Source: Marinobacter arenosus
Lineage (GTDB): Bacteria; Pseudomonadota; Gammaproteobacteria; Pseudomonadales; Oleiphilaceae
Length of the DNA: 64,000 bases
Reading direction: 5' to 3'
Assembly (NCBI RefSeq): GCF_019264345.1
Contig: NZ_JAHVAO010000001.1
Coordinates: forward strand, 1,550,001 to 1,614,000
A program made the position numbers and the translations under genes. Shown piece after piece: positions 1 to 9,066 of the stretch (positions are counted from its first letter, which is position 1; the number at the start of each line of letters is the position of its first letter). A model generated the notes under the pieces. It saw nothing but the letters and a program-made list of their open reading frames with translations. It searched no databases and was not told the DNA's origin.

Positions 1-467
1 AAGGAGCCTTCCTGAAGGTCCTGTCTGAGCTATCCGGTCATGTGGTCGCGCTGGATAACAGCCGGGACATGCTCGCCAAAGCCACCCGGACCTGCATCGA
101 AGAACGGCTGAACAACGTGGACATGATTGAGGGCGTGACGGACACCCTGCTCGCCCGGGGCGATGCGTTCGACCTTGTGGTCGCCAACATGGTGTTGCAC
201 CACGTGCCCAGCCCGGCGGACATCTTCCTGGACGCGGCGGCCCTGATGAACAACGGGGGCTGCTTCGTGATCAGTGAACTGTGCAGCCACGATCAGGACT
301 GGGCCAAGGAAAACTGCGGCGATCTCTGGCTTGGCTTCGAGCCGGAGGAGCTGACGGCCTGGGCGGCAGAGGCCGGCCTGAGTGCCGGGGAACAACTGTT
401 TATCGGCCTGCGCAACGGTTTCCAGGTGCAGGTCCGGGAATTCTGGAAGACAACGGCCCAGCCCTGA
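1..467 (+). CDS. sahR: ArsR-family regulator with SAM-methyltransferase domain, 3' part (SahR-like)
   Basis: The reading frame is open to the left edge, so only about the last 154 residues are present. What is visible is the C-terminal half of a class I SAM-dependent methyltransferase fold: a VVALDNS strand with the acidic SAM-binding residue, then a DLVVANMVLHHV strand and LMNNGGCFVISEL. Proteins with this fold directly before metK in gammaproteobacteria are usually two-domain ArsR-HTH plus methyltransferase regulators of the SAM/SAH cycle (SahR). The HTH half lies outside the window, so that identity is inferred from context. Palindromic sites follow immediately before metK, as expected for such a regulator. 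A plain methyltransferase is the alternative. Confidence 0.7.
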   Translation, partial: GAFLKVLSELSGHVVALDNSRDMLAKATRTCIEERLNNVDMIEGVTDTLLARGDAFDLVVANMVLHHVPSPADIFLDAAALMNNGGCFVISELCSHDQDWAKENCGDLWLGFEPEELTAWAAEAGLSAGEQLFIGLRNGFQVQVREFWKTTAQP

Positions 468-487
468 AACGGGACTGCCGAACAGGA

Positions 488-507
488 ATATCAAAAAACA
501 TTGATAT
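488..507. promoter_or_regulatory. Inverted repeat, candidate ArsR/SahR operator 1
   Basis: ATATCAA (488-494) and TTGATAT (501-507) form a perfect 7-bp inverted repeat with a 6-nt spacer, between the regulator gene and metK. AT-rich half-sites of this kind are typical of ArsR-family operators. Assignment to SahR is inferred from position. Confidence 0.5.
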
Positions 508-508
508 A

Positions 509-532
509 GGTGTACGTAGTTCTACGTACACC
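509..532. promoter_or_regulatory. Perfect 24-bp palindrome, candidate operator 2 of metK
   Basis: GGTGTACGTAG and CTACGTACACC are perfect 11-bp reverse complements separated by TT. The element starts 2 bp after the first inverted repeat and ends 87 bp before the metK start. It could be a second operator for the upstream regulator, a site for another factor, or, as RNA, a very stable hairpin ending the upstream gene. There is no T-run behind it, which speaks against a simple terminator. Confidence 0.55.
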
Positions 533-554
533 CGCACACACTAACCAAGCTGGC

Positions 555-586
555 GCCGGCACCTGTCATTTTTGACACCCACCGGC
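555..586 (+). promoter_or_regulatory. metK leader double hairpin
   Basis: GCCGG (555-559) pairs with CCGGC (582-586). Inside it TGTCA (564-568) pairs with TGACA (573-577) around a TTTT loop, leaving a symmetric 4/4 internal loop. The element ends 33 nt before the metK ATG. It does not match any SAM or SAH riboswitch consensus I know. It may be a structured leader or chance. Confidence 0.35.
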
Positions 587-619
587 ACGAATTTGAATCG
601 CTCAACGAGGAGCAACGCT

Positions 620-1810
620 ATGGCTGACTACAACATCTTCACTTCCGAGTCGGTTTCCGAGGGCCACCCGGACAAACTCGCGGACCAGATTTCTGACGCG
701 GTTCTGGACGCCATCCTGACCGACGACCCCCACGCCCGGGTTGCCTGCGAAACCATGGTAAAGACCGGTGTTGCCATTGTCGGTGGTGAGATCACCACCA
801 GCGCGTGGGTGGACCTGGAAGATCTGGTGCGTGGTGTGATCAAGGACATCGGCTACACCTCCTCCGAAGTCGGCTATGACGGCGACACCTGCGGCGTGAT
901 CAACATCATCGGCAAACAGTCTGTCGACATCGCCCAGGGCGTGGATCGCCAGAAGCCGGAAGATCAGGGCGCAGGCGACCAGGGCCTGATGTTCGGCTAC
1001 GCCAGCAACGAAACCGACGTACTCATGCCGGCGCCGATCACCTTTGCCCACCGGCTGGTCGAGCGCCAGGCCGAAGCCCGCAAGAGCGGCCTGCTGCCCT
1101 GGCTGCGTCCGGATGCCAAGAGCCAGGTCACCTGCCGCTATGAGAACGGCAAGGTCTCCGGCATCGATGCCGTGGTTCTGTCCACCCAGCACGACGAAGA
1201 CGTGACCCAGGCCGATCTGAAGGAAGCCGTGATGGAGCTGATCGTCAAGAACGTGCTGCCCGCTGAACTGCTGCACAAGGACACCCAGTTCCACATCAAC
1301 CCGACCGGCAAGTTCGTGATCGGTGGCCCGGTAGGCGACTGCGGCCTGACCGGCCGGAAGATCATCGTGGACACCTACGGCGGCATGGCGCGGCATGGCG
1401 GTGGCGCCTTCTCTGGCAAGGACCCGTCCAAGGTTGACCGTTCCGCCGCCTACGCTGGCCGGTACGTTGCCAAGAACATCGTGGCTGCCGGACTGGCCGA
1501 CAAGTGCGAGATCCAGGTGTCCTACGCCATCGGTGTCGCACAGCCCACGTCCATCTCCCTGAACACGTTTGGCACGGGCAAGATCAGCGACGACAAGATC
1601 ATCCAGCTGGTACGTGAGCACTTCGACCTGCGCCCGTACGCCATCACCAACATGCTCGACCTGCTGCACCCGATGTACCGGGCCACAGCAGCCTACGGCC
1701 ACTTTGGCCGCGAGCCATTCGAGATGACCGTTGGCGGCAAGTCCTTTACTGCATTCCCGTGGGAGAAGACCGACCGCGCGGCCGCACTGAAAGACGCCGC
1801 TGGTATCTAA
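620..1810 (+). CDS. metK: S-adenosylmethionine synthetase
   Basis: Makes SAM from methionine and ATP in the cytoplasm. The 396-aa product has the usual family length. It shows the N-terminal [10 protein letters not shown] substrate/ATP region and the glycine-rich GGGAFSGKD loop that binds the triphosphate. The ATG at 620 is preferred over an in-frame ATG at 572 because a GAGGAG ribosome site precedes it and the protein then begins at the conserved [10 protein letters not shown]. It heads a metK-ahcY-metF series (64 and 13 nt gaps), the SAM formation, SAH recycling and methyl supply arms of one cycle. Control is probably by the upstream palindromes. Confidence 0.98.
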   Translation: MADYNIFTSESVSEGHPDKLADQISDAVLDAILTDDPHARVACETMVKTGVAIVGGEITTSAWVDLEDLVRGVIKDIGYTSSEVGYDGDTCGVINIIGKQSVDIAQGVDRQKPEDQGAGDQGLMFGYASNETDVLMPAPITFAHRLVERQAEARKSGLLPWLRPDAKSQVTCRYENGKVSGIDAVVLSTQHDEDVTQADLKEAVMELIVKNVLPAELLHKDTQFHINPTGKFVIGGPVGDCGLTGRKIIVDTYGGMARHGGGAFSGKDPSKVDRSAAYAGRYVAKNIVAAGLADKCEIQVSYAIGVAQPTSISLNTFGTGKISDDKIIQLVREHFDLRPYAITNMLDLLHPMYRATAAYGHFGREPFEMTVGGKSFTAFPWEKTDRAAALKDAAGI

Positions 1811-1819
1811 TTCGGTTTC

Positions 1820-1845
1820 GGGCGTATGACAAAAGGCATGCGCCC
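1820..1845 (+). other. Intergenic hairpin metK-ahcY
   Basis: GGGCGTATG (1820-1828) and CATGCGCCC (1837-1845) form a 9-bp stem with one G-U pair and an 8-nt loop. No T-run follows, so it is more likely an RNA-processing or stability element between cotranscribed genes than a terminator. Confidence 0.4.
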
Positions 1846-1874
1846 AAGCCCAAATGACTGACAGGAGAACATCC

Positions 1875-3269
1875 ATGAGCACTCCGGCAGAAAAGCTGAA
1901 CCAATTTGACGACTACAAAGTCCGCGATATTTCCCTTGCCGGCTGGGGCCGCAAGGAAATCAACATCGCCGAGGGCGAGATGCCTGCCCTGATGGCCCTG
2001 CGCAATAAGTACAAGGCCGAGCAGCCGCTGAAAGGCGCCAACATCATGGGCTGCATCCACATGACCATCCAGACCGCCGTGCTGATCGAAACGCTGATCG
2101 AACTGGGTGCGTCCGTGCGCTGGTCTTCCTGCAACATCTTCTCCACCCAGGACCAGGCGGCTGCCGCAATCGCCGCCCAGGGCATTCCGGTGTTTGCCTG
2201 GAAGGGCGAGACCGACGAGGAATACGACTGGTGCCTCGAGCGCACCGTTGGTGCCGACGTGGACGGCTGGGAGCCGAACATGATCCTGGACGACGGTGGC
2301 GATCTGACCGCGCTGCTCCACGAAAAATACCCGGAGATCCTGGCGAACTGCCACGGTGTCACCGAAGAGACCACCACCGGTGTGCACCGCCTGCAGGAAA
2401 TGCTGCGCGACGGCACCCTGAAGGTGCCTGCCATCAACGTGAATGACGCCGTCACCAAGTCCAAGAACGACAACAAGTACGGTTGCCGTCACAGCCTGAA
2501 CGACGCCATCAAGCGCGCCACCGACCACCTGCTCGCCGGCAAGAAGGCACTGGTGATTGGCTACGGCGACGTGGGCAAGGGATCCGCTGCATCCCTGCGC
2601 CAGGAAGGCATGATCGTAAAAGTCACGGAGGCCGATCCGATCTGCGCCATGCAGGCGTGCATGGACGGCTTCGAAGTGGTGTCTCCATACCTTGAGGGCG
2701 TGAACACTGGCACCGAAGCCGGCGTTGACCGTGCTCTGCTCCAGAATACCGATCTGCTGGTCACCACCACCGGCAACATGAACGTGTGCGATGCGCACAT
2801 GCTCAAGGCACTCAAGAGCGGCGCCGTGGTCTGCAACATCGGCCACTTCGACAACGAAATCGACACCGCCTATATGCGCAAGCACTGGGAATGGGACGAG
2901 GTCAAACCACAGGTGCACGTGGTGTATCGCGACAAGGCCGCCAACGACCACCTGATCCTGCTGTCCGAAGGACGCCTGGTAAACCTGGGCAATGCGACCG
3001 GTCACCCTTCACGGATCATGGACGGCTCCTTTGCCAACCAGGTTCTGGCCCAGATGTACCTGTTCGAGCGCAAGTTCGCTGACCTGCCGGAAGATGCCCG
3101 CGAGAAGGGCGTTTATGTTCAGGTTCTGCCGAAGCACCTGGACGAGGAAGTGGCCCGCGCCATGGTCGAGGGTTTTGGCGGCGTGATCACCAAGATGACG
3201 CCGGAGCAGGCCAAATACATCGGTGTACCGGTAGAAGGCCCGTACAAGCCGGAAAGCTACAAGTACTGA
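1875..3269 (+). CDS. ahcY: S-adenosylhomocysteine hydrolase
   Basis: Splits S-adenosylhomocysteine, the inhibitory product of all SAM-dependent methylations, into adenosine and homocysteine using tightly bound NAD. The 464-aa product has the dinucleotide-binding [10 protein letters not shown] motif and the family C-terminus ending KPESYKY, whose lysine and tyrosine reach the NAD of a neighbouring subunit. The ATG at 1875 follows an AGGAGA site, and an earlier in-frame ATG at 1854 has none. The gap to metK is too short and has the wrong sequence for the SAH riboswitch often found before ahcY in related bacteria, so regulation by a SahR-type repressor upstream of metK is the likelier scheme. 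Confidence 0.98.
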   Translation: MSTPAEKLNQFDDYKVRDISLAGWGRKEINIAEGEMPALMALRNKYKAEQPLKGANIMGCIHMTIQTAVLIETLIELGASVRWSSCNIFSTQDQAAAAIAAQGIPVFAWKGETDEEYDWCLERTVGADVDGWEPNMILDDGGDLTALLHEKYPEILANCHGVTEETTTGVHRLQEMLRDGTLKVPAINVNDAVTKSKNDNKYGCRHSLNDAIKRATDHLLAGKKALVIGYGDVGKGSAASLRQEGMIVKVTEADPICAMQACMDGFEVVSPYLEGVNTGTEAGVDRALLQNTDLLVTTTGNMNVCDAHMLKALKSGAVVCNIGHFDNEIDTAYMRKHWEWDEVKPQVHVVYRDKAANDHLILLSEGRLVNLGNATGHPSRIMDGSFANQVLAQMYLFERKFADLPEDAREKGVYVQVLPKHLDEEVARAMVEGFGGVITKMTPEQAKYIGVPVEGPYKPESYKY

Positions 3270-3282
3270 TCGGACCGACCCC

Positions 3283-4152
3283 ATGCAAAGTCAGAAACAG
3301 TTCAAGCGCCGTTTCAGCTTCGAGTTTTTCCCGCCCAAGACCGACCAGGGCAAGGAAAAGCTGCAGACTGTGCGCAGTCAGCTGGCCGAGGTGAACCCGG
3401 ATTTCTTCTCGGTCACCTTCGGGGCCGGCGGCTCCACCCGGGACCGCACCATTGAAACCGTGCTCAACCTGCACAAGCAGGGCATCTCCACCGCGCCTCA
3501 CCTGTCCTGCGTGGGTGGCACCCGCCAGGAAATCGGTGAGTTGCTGGATGTGTACCGGGAAAACGGGATCAACCGGATCGTTGCCCTGCGCGGCGACATG
3601 CCCTCGGGCATGGGCGCGGCCGGCGAGCTGCGCTACGCCAACGAGCTGGTGGAATTCATCCGGGAGCACAGCGGCGACACCTTCAACCTGGAAGTGGCGG
3701 CCTACCCGGAGTTCCACCCTCAGGCCCGCAACGCCGAAGAGGACCTGCAGAACTTCGCCCGCAAGGTGAAGGCCGGCGCCAACAGCGCCATCACCCAGTA
3801 CTTCTTCAATGCGGACAGCTACTTCTACTTCATCGACCGGCTGGAAAAGATGGACGTCACCATTCCGGTGGTGCCGGGCATCATGCCCATCGTCAACTTT
3901 TCCAACCTGGTTCGATTCTCCGACATGTGCGGCGCCGAGATTCCGCGCTGGATTCGCAAACAGCTGGAAGCCTACGGCGATGACACCGACAGCATCCGCA
4001 AGTTCGGCGAAGAAGTGGTCACCAACATGTGTGAGAAGCTGCTCAGCGCCGGCGCGCCCGGGCTGCACTTCTACACGCTGAACCAGGCGCAACCCAGCCT
4101 CAGGATCTGGGAAAACCTTGGCATCAGCGAGCGGGAGAAGATCTCCTTCTGA
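3283..4152 (+). CDS. metF: 5,10-methylenetetrahydrofolate reductase
   Basis: Flavoprotein that reduces methylene-THF to methyl-THF, the methyl donor for methionine synthesis from the homocysteine released by AhcY. The 289-aa protein has the conserved start FSFEFFPPKT and the FSVTFGAGGSTRDRT segment of the folate-binding barrel. It begins 13 nt after ahcY, so it is almost certainly cotranscribed with it. A strong hairpin terminator follows, which closes the SAM-cycle operon. Confidence 0.97.
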   Translation: MQSQKQFKRRFSFEFFPPKTDQGKEKLQTVRSQLAEVNPDFFSVTFGAGGSTRDRTIETVLNLHKQGISTAPHLSCVGGTRQEIGELLDVYRENGINRIVALRGDMPSGMGAAGELRYANELVEFIREHSGDTFNLEVAAYPEFHPQARNAEEDLQNFARKVKAGANSAITQYFFNADSYFYFIDRLEKMDVTIPVVPGIMPIVNFSNLVRFSDMCGAEIPRWIRKQLEAYGDDTDSIRKFGEEVVTNMCEKLLSAGAPGLHFYTLNQAQPSLRIWENLGISEREKISF

Positions 4153-4201
4153 TCGCGCCTGGCCAGGCGGCCCGGTACCGCCCGGGCGTTCTGGCAGCCA
4201 C

Positions 4202-4253
4202 AAAAAAGGCGCTGTCCGACACGCACGTGCGTGTTCGGCAGCGCCTTTTTTTT
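4202..4253. terminator. Bidirectional terminator between metF and sulfatase
   Basis: AAAAAAGGCGCTG pairs with its complement CAGCGCCTTTTTT, with an inner CACGCAC/GTGCGTG stem. The result is a near-continuous hairpin of about 50 nt with an A-run on one side and a T-run on the other, so it can end both converging genes. Confidence 0.9.
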
Positions 4254-4278
4254 GCCATCCTGCCAGAAGCGATCCCGA

Positions 4279-5814
4279 CTACCGGCTGATGGATTGGTTA
4301 TTGATCATCTCACTGAGATTGGTGACCTGCACCGACATACCTTTCTGGCTGGGCGGATATTCCTTGAACGTCTCAACGAACCTGCCAATGCCTTTCCCGG
4401 CCTGTCCCAGAATCCAGCTCCGGTTCTCGGCCCACTCGTCATAGCCCCGGGCTTCAATGAAACGCTCGAACGGGTCCAGCTTCAGGTTGATCACGATCGG
4501 CGTGGACAGGGGCGTCTGTTCTGCCCGGAACCACTCTTCCTGATCGATGAACAGGAGCTTCCAGTCACCATAGCGCATGCCATGGAAGACCGTCTCGGTG
4601 AAGTAGAAGAACTCCTTGCGCTTGCTTTTGCCGTTGTTCAGAAGCAGGTCGCTCTGGTCGTAACCGTCCAGGTGGACCTTGAAGTCCTTCCCACCGATCT
4701 CCATGCCATCAAGCAGGTCTTCCTTGATGTCATCGTCGCCGACCCAGGCCATCAGTGTGGGCACCCAGTCTTCCATGGTCATGAACTCCCCGGTGTGGGT
4801 TGCGGCCGGAATCCTGTCTTTCCACTTCACCAGCATCGGCACGCGGAAACCGCCTTCCCAGCCACCCACGCCCTTCTCGCCGTGGAAGGGATGGTTGCCA
4901 CCATCGGGCCAGGAATTGGAGGGGGCCCCGTTATCGGTTGAGAACATCACGATGGTGTTATCGTCCACCTCAAGCTCCTGGAGAAGCTCAAGCAGCTCGC
5001 CAACGTCGTCATCCAGCTCCATCATGCCGTCCGCGTAGAGCCCGTAACCGCTCTTGCCCTCATACTCCTCGTTGAGGTTGGTGCGGTAATGCATGCGGGT
5101 GGTGTTGTGCCAGACGAAGAACGGCTTGTCGTCATCGACTGCCTTTTTGATGAAGCGCTTGGATTCCTCCAGCACGTCCTGGTCAAGATTCCGTTGCACC
5201 TCCCGGCCCCACGGGCCAAGGTCCCTGATCTCCTGCGTGCCATCCGGCAATGCCTTGGAGTGGATGATACCCCGTTGCTTGAGCCCATACTTCTCCAGCA
5301 CCTTTTCGTCCTTGGGGTAGTCGTACTGCTCTGGGTACTCCCCGGCATTGAGGTGGTAGAGGATGCCGTAGAATTCATCGAAGCCATGGGCGGTAGGAAG
5401 ATGCTCATCGCGATCGCCCAGGTGGTTCTTGCCAAACTGTCCGGTGGCGTAGCCATGGTCCTTGAGCATCTGCGCGAGGGTCGGATCACTGTCCTGGATC
5501 CCCTCCTTGGCCCCCGGGAGCCCGACCGTCGTCAAGCCGGTACGGATTGGGTACTGCCCGGTGATAAAGGCGGCCCGCCCCGCCGTACAGGAGGCCTGGG
5601 CATAATGATCCATGAAGATCATTCCTTCAGTGGCAAGGCTGTCGATATTGGGAGTGGAGCCCCCCATCATCCCACGGTGATAGGCGCTGATATTCCACAT
5701 TCCAACGTCGTCGCCCCAGATTATGAGGATATTGGGCTTATCCGCTGCGGTGGCGGACGTCAGTGAAAGGAACATCAATGCGCACGCCACCAGGGCGATC
5801 CGAAACATCTCCAT
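4279..5814 (-). CDS. Secreted type I arylsulfatase
   Basis: Hydrolyses a sulfate ester, probably in the periplasm. The first 23 residues form a Sec signal peptide ending SATA-A. The sulfatase core follows: metal-binding GDD near residues 34-36, then C76-T-A-G-R80, the cysteine-type formylglycine motif CxAxR, and a STDNGAP metal site further on. The start chosen (5814) has GGAG 9 nt upstream; longer starts would bury the signal peptide. About 511 aa is normal for arylsulfatases. The cysteine must be oxidised to formylglycine by a maturase, and none is encoded in this window. The substrate cannot be told from sequence; marine sulfated glycans or aryl sulfates are possible. It is divergent from the amino-acid importer. 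Confidence 0.9.
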   Translation of the reverse strand: MEMFRIALVACALMFLSLTSATAADKPNILIIWGDDVGMWNISAYHRGMMGGSTPNIDSLATEGMIFMDHYAQASCTAGRAAFITGQYPIRTGLTTVGLPGAKEGIQDSDPTLAQMLKDHGYATGQFGKNHLGDRDEHLPTAHGFDEFYGILYHLNAGEYPEQYDYPKDEKVLEKYGLKQRGIIHSKALPDGTQEIRDLGPWGREVQRNLDQDVLEESKRFIKKAVDDDKPFFVWHNTTRMHYRTNLNEEYEGKSGYGLYADGMMELDDDVGELLELLQELEVDDNTIVMFSTDNGAPSNSWPDGGNHPFHGEKGVGGWEGGFRVPMLVKWKDRIPAATHTGEFMTMEDWVPTLMAWVGDDDIKEDLLDGMEIGGKDFKVHLDGYDQSDLLLNNGKSKRKEFFYFTETVFHGMRYGDWKLLFIDQEEWFRAEQTPLSTPIVINLKLDPFERFIEARGYDEWAENRSWILGQAGKGIGRFVETFKEYPPSQKGMSVQVTNLSEMINNQSISR

Positions 5815-6117
5815 TGCATCAGTCTCCATCAAATCCAGTTTTACAGGAGCGACTCGGACAAAAACCCTGGAACGATCCGCGGCCAACTCCCGCTCGCTGC
5901 TTAGTTTAGACCACCCTGCATGGACCGCTAGCCGTCGCGTTTTACAGACATGATCCTCCGCGCATTTGGGCCCTGGCCTGCAAATTGCTGATCATTCAGC
6001 TAAACTCCCTGCGATGCAGTTCCATTAACGCTCCCCGGCTTTCACAGTCACCAGCCGTGATTGTCGGCCTGCCTTACCGGGCAGACGGGGCATCATAAAA
6101 AAGCGAAAGGAGAAAGC
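5815..6117. promoter_or_regulatory. Divergent intergenic region, sulfatase / ABC importer
   Basis: This 303-bp stretch has no credible gene and must hold both promoters. The only notable element is the palindrome GCTGATCATTCAGC at 5987-6000 (5-bp arms around TCAT), a possible operator. No clear -35/-10 pair could be fixed by eye. Confidence 0.5.
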
Positions 6118-6876
6118 ATGAGTACAAAATGGCTGAAAACCATTGGCGCCAGCCTGGCACTCACCGTCGCCGCAGGAACCGTCAGCGCAGAGACCCTGCG
6201 CGTCGTGACTGACCCGAGTTTCGTTCCGTTTGAAATGATGGATCAGGAAACCGGAGAGATGATCGGTTTCGACATGGAGATCATCCGCGAAGTGGGCAAG
6301 CGGGCCGGCTTTGAAATCGACCTCAACACCATGGATTTCAACGGCATCATCCCCGCCCTGCAAACCGGTAACGTGGACATCGCCATCGCCGGCATCACCA
6401 TCACCGAAGAGCGTGAGCAGATTGTCGATTTCTCCGATCCGTATTACGACTCCGGTCTGCGCATTCTGGTTCGCGAGGGTGAGGACAGCGTGAAGACGCT
6501 GGAAGACCTCGAAGGCAAGAAGATCGGCACCAAGATCGGGTCCACCAGTTACGATTACCTGATGAAGACCCTCGATCAGGACGACGGCGTTACCCCGTAT
6601 CCGGGCAGTTCCGACATGTACATGGCGCTGATGTCACGGGCCATTGATGCGGTCTTCTACGACGCTCCGAACGTTGGTTACTTCGCCCGCACCAAGGGTG
6701 AAGGCAAGGTCATGACCGTTGGCAAGCTGTATGAAGGCCAGCAGTACGGCATTGCACTCAAGGAAGGCAGTGAGTGGGTTGACGATGTCAACGACGCCCT
6801 GGCTGCCATGAAGGAAGACGGCACCTACAAGACCATTTACGAGAAATGGTTTGGCCCGATGCCGGAAGGCATGTAA
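6118..6876 (+). CDS. Periplasmic polar amino-acid binding protein
   Basis: Ligand-binding subunit of an amino-acid ABC importer. The 252-aa protein has a signal peptide (residues 1 to about 22, ending VSA-E). The SBP_bac_3 fold follows: LRVVTDPSFVPFEM at the mature N-terminus and GNVDIAIAGITITEERE, typical of glutamine/glutamate/histidine-type binding proteins. The ATG at 6118 has an AAGGAG site; an in-frame ATG at 6061 does not. Permease and ATPase genes follow in the same direction. The exact amino acid cannot be assigned; a GlnH-like specificity is a guess. Confidence 0.93.
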   Translation: MSTKWLKTIGASLALTVAAGTVSAETLRVVTDPSFVPFEMMDQETGEMIGFDMEIIREVGKRAGFEIDLNTMDFNGIIPALQTGNVDIAIAGITITEEREQIVDFSDPYYDSGLRILVREGEDSVKTLEDLEGKKIGTKIGSTSYDYLMKTLDQDDGVTPYPGSSDMYMALMSRAIDAVFYDAPNVGYFARTKGEGKVMTVGKLYEGQQYGIALKEGSEWVDDVNDALAAMKEDGTYKTIYEKWFGPMPEGM

Positions 6877-6967
6877 GGGCAGCCGGACCCACCGGGTCTG
6901 ATTCCCTGCGCCGGGGTGGCAACACCCCGGCGACTCCTGATTGCAAAACCCTTCGGAGATTCTCACT

Positions 6968-7639
6968 GTGGAATTCCAGTTTCAGTTCGATTGGCAAGCG
7001 GCCATCGACTCTATCCCTTTTCTGCTCAAGGGGATTCCCTACACCCTGCTGATCTCGTTTGGCGGCCTGCTCATCGGCTTTGCCCTGGGCATTTTCTTTG
7101 GCCTGCTGAGCATCAACAAGAAATGGTTCCTGCGTTGGCCGGCAACCGCCTACATTGAAATATTTCGCGGCACGCCCATCCTGGTTCAGGTCCTGTTCAT
7201 CTTCTACGGCCTGCCCGATCTGATCGGCGGCCCTATCGAGCCGCTGACCGCAGGCATTGCGGCGATTGCACTTAATTCCGGCGCCTACATCTCGGAAGTG
7301 GTTCGCGGTGGCGTTCAGTCCATCGACAAGGGCCAGACCGAGGCCGGACTCTCCCTGGGCCTGTCCCGGAGCCAGACCTTCTGGTCCATCGTCTGGCCGC
7401 AGGCCTTCCGCCGCATGATCCCACCACTGGGCAACCAGGCCATCGTCAGCATCAAGGACACCTCGCTGTTCTCGGTCATCGGTGTCGGCGAACTGGTCCG
7501 CCAGGGCCAGATCTACATTGCCAATACCTTCACGGCGTTCGAGGTGTATTTTGTGGTCGCGATCATGTATCTCGCCATCACCCTGTCCTTGTCCCTGATC
7601 CTCCGCTTCGTTGAGCGGCGTGGACTGGCCTCTGTCTGA
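6968..7639 (+). CDS. Polar amino-acid ABC transporter permease
   Basis: Integral membrane subunit of the importer (HisM/GlnP family). The roughly 223-aa protein has several hydrophobic helices. The [21 protein letters not shown] region is the EAA coupling loop that contacts the ATPase, and [12 protein letters not shown] is a family signature. The likely start is GTG at 6968 with CGGAG 9 nt upstream; the ATG at 6941 has no ribosome site. Only one permease gene is present, so it probably works as a homodimer. Confidence 0.92.
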   Translation: MEFQFQFDWQAAIDSIPFLLKGIPYTLLISFGGLLIGFALGIFFGLLSINKKWFLRWPATAYIEIFRGTPILVQVLFIFYGLPDLIGGPIEPLTAGIAAIALNSGAYISEVVRGGVQSIDKGQTEAGLSLGLSRSQTFWSIVWPQAFRRMIPPLGNQAIVSIKDTSLFSVIGVGELVRQGQIYIANTFTAFEVYFVVAIMYLAITLSLSLILRFVERRGLASV

Positions 7640-7652
7640 AGGAAAGCTGATC

Positions 7653-8399
<747 letters not shown>

Positions 8400-8407
8400 C
8401 CACACTC

Positions 8408-8896
8408 TCAGAGTAACTGGCGGGTGGTTTGATACTCACGTTCAATTTTGGCGTGGGAATCATCCGCCAGGAACCGGGCAATTTTCTTCCCCAGTAACGG
8501 CACATCGCACCGCACCTTCAGGTTGACGTGATTCGTGCAGGACTGACTGTCACCCTGCAGCTTCATCATGCCCTGGATCTTCGCCGGCACGCCTTCGATG
8601 CGCACCCGGAACTCGCAGTGCCACTCGTCCTCGCTCTTGCGAAACCAGTGCTCCTCCTGACGGACTTCGTTCCATTCCTTGTGGAAACTGGCGAGAACGC
8701 CAGGCACATCGGTCGAGCTCGTGACCTGACGTTCAATCACCAACTTGGCCGATGCGTCGTCCCGCACCAGCTCCGAAACGCGAACATTACGGGATCCCAT
8801 TCGGGCATTCTTTTCCAGAATCCGGTCCCTGTTGAAAAAAGTACCGAGGACCTGTTCGAGCCCGGCCTCGTAGGGGTGTTTCAGTTCAAGCTCCAT
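8408..8896 (-). CDS. DUF2505 family protein
   Basis: 162-aa protein of unknown function that matches my recollection of the DUF2505 family, a START/SRPBCC-like fold of small cytoplasmic proteins. The start MELELKHPYEAG (8896) has a strong GGAGGT site 4 nt upstream; the longer frame to 8980 lacks one. There is no signal peptide or membrane segment. It lies between the importer operon and bioA on the opposite strand and gives no functional hint. Confidence 0.7.
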   Translation of the reverse strand: MELELKHPYEAGLEQVLGTFFNRDRILEKNARMGSRNVRVSELVRDDASAKLVIERQVTSSTDVPGVLASFHKEWNEVRQEEHWFRKSEDEWHCEFRVRIEGVPAKIQGMMKLQGDSQSCTNHVNLKVRCDVPLLGKKIARFLADDSHAKIEREYQTTRQLL

Positions 8897-9066
8897 AATG
8901 ACCTCCAGTGATGACTCTTTCGATTGTCCGATGCGGGAAGGCGTAACGGCATTGGCCGGCAGGTCAGAGGCGTCTGGCAAGGTGGCCAGCTCACGCCGTT
9001 AACTGTAATATCCGCTCAGGTTAACAGCCGATATTTTGAAACTGACAGCCAGACCGGAGATTCACC

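Noticed and set aside
1811..1874. SAH riboswitch before ahcY
   Set aside because: The metK-ahcY gap is only 64 nt and lacks the conserved SAH-riboswitch core; only a simple hairpin is present.
602..1882. 426-aa open frame on the minus strand over metK
   Set aside because: High-GC antisense shadow of metK with no family resemblance; similar long minus or plus shadows over ahcY, bioA, prkA, norZ and narG were dropped for the same reason.
8400..8421. ACTCTCAGAGT palindrome as a terminator after the ABC importer
   Set aside because: Only a 5-bp stem and no T-run; too weak to call.
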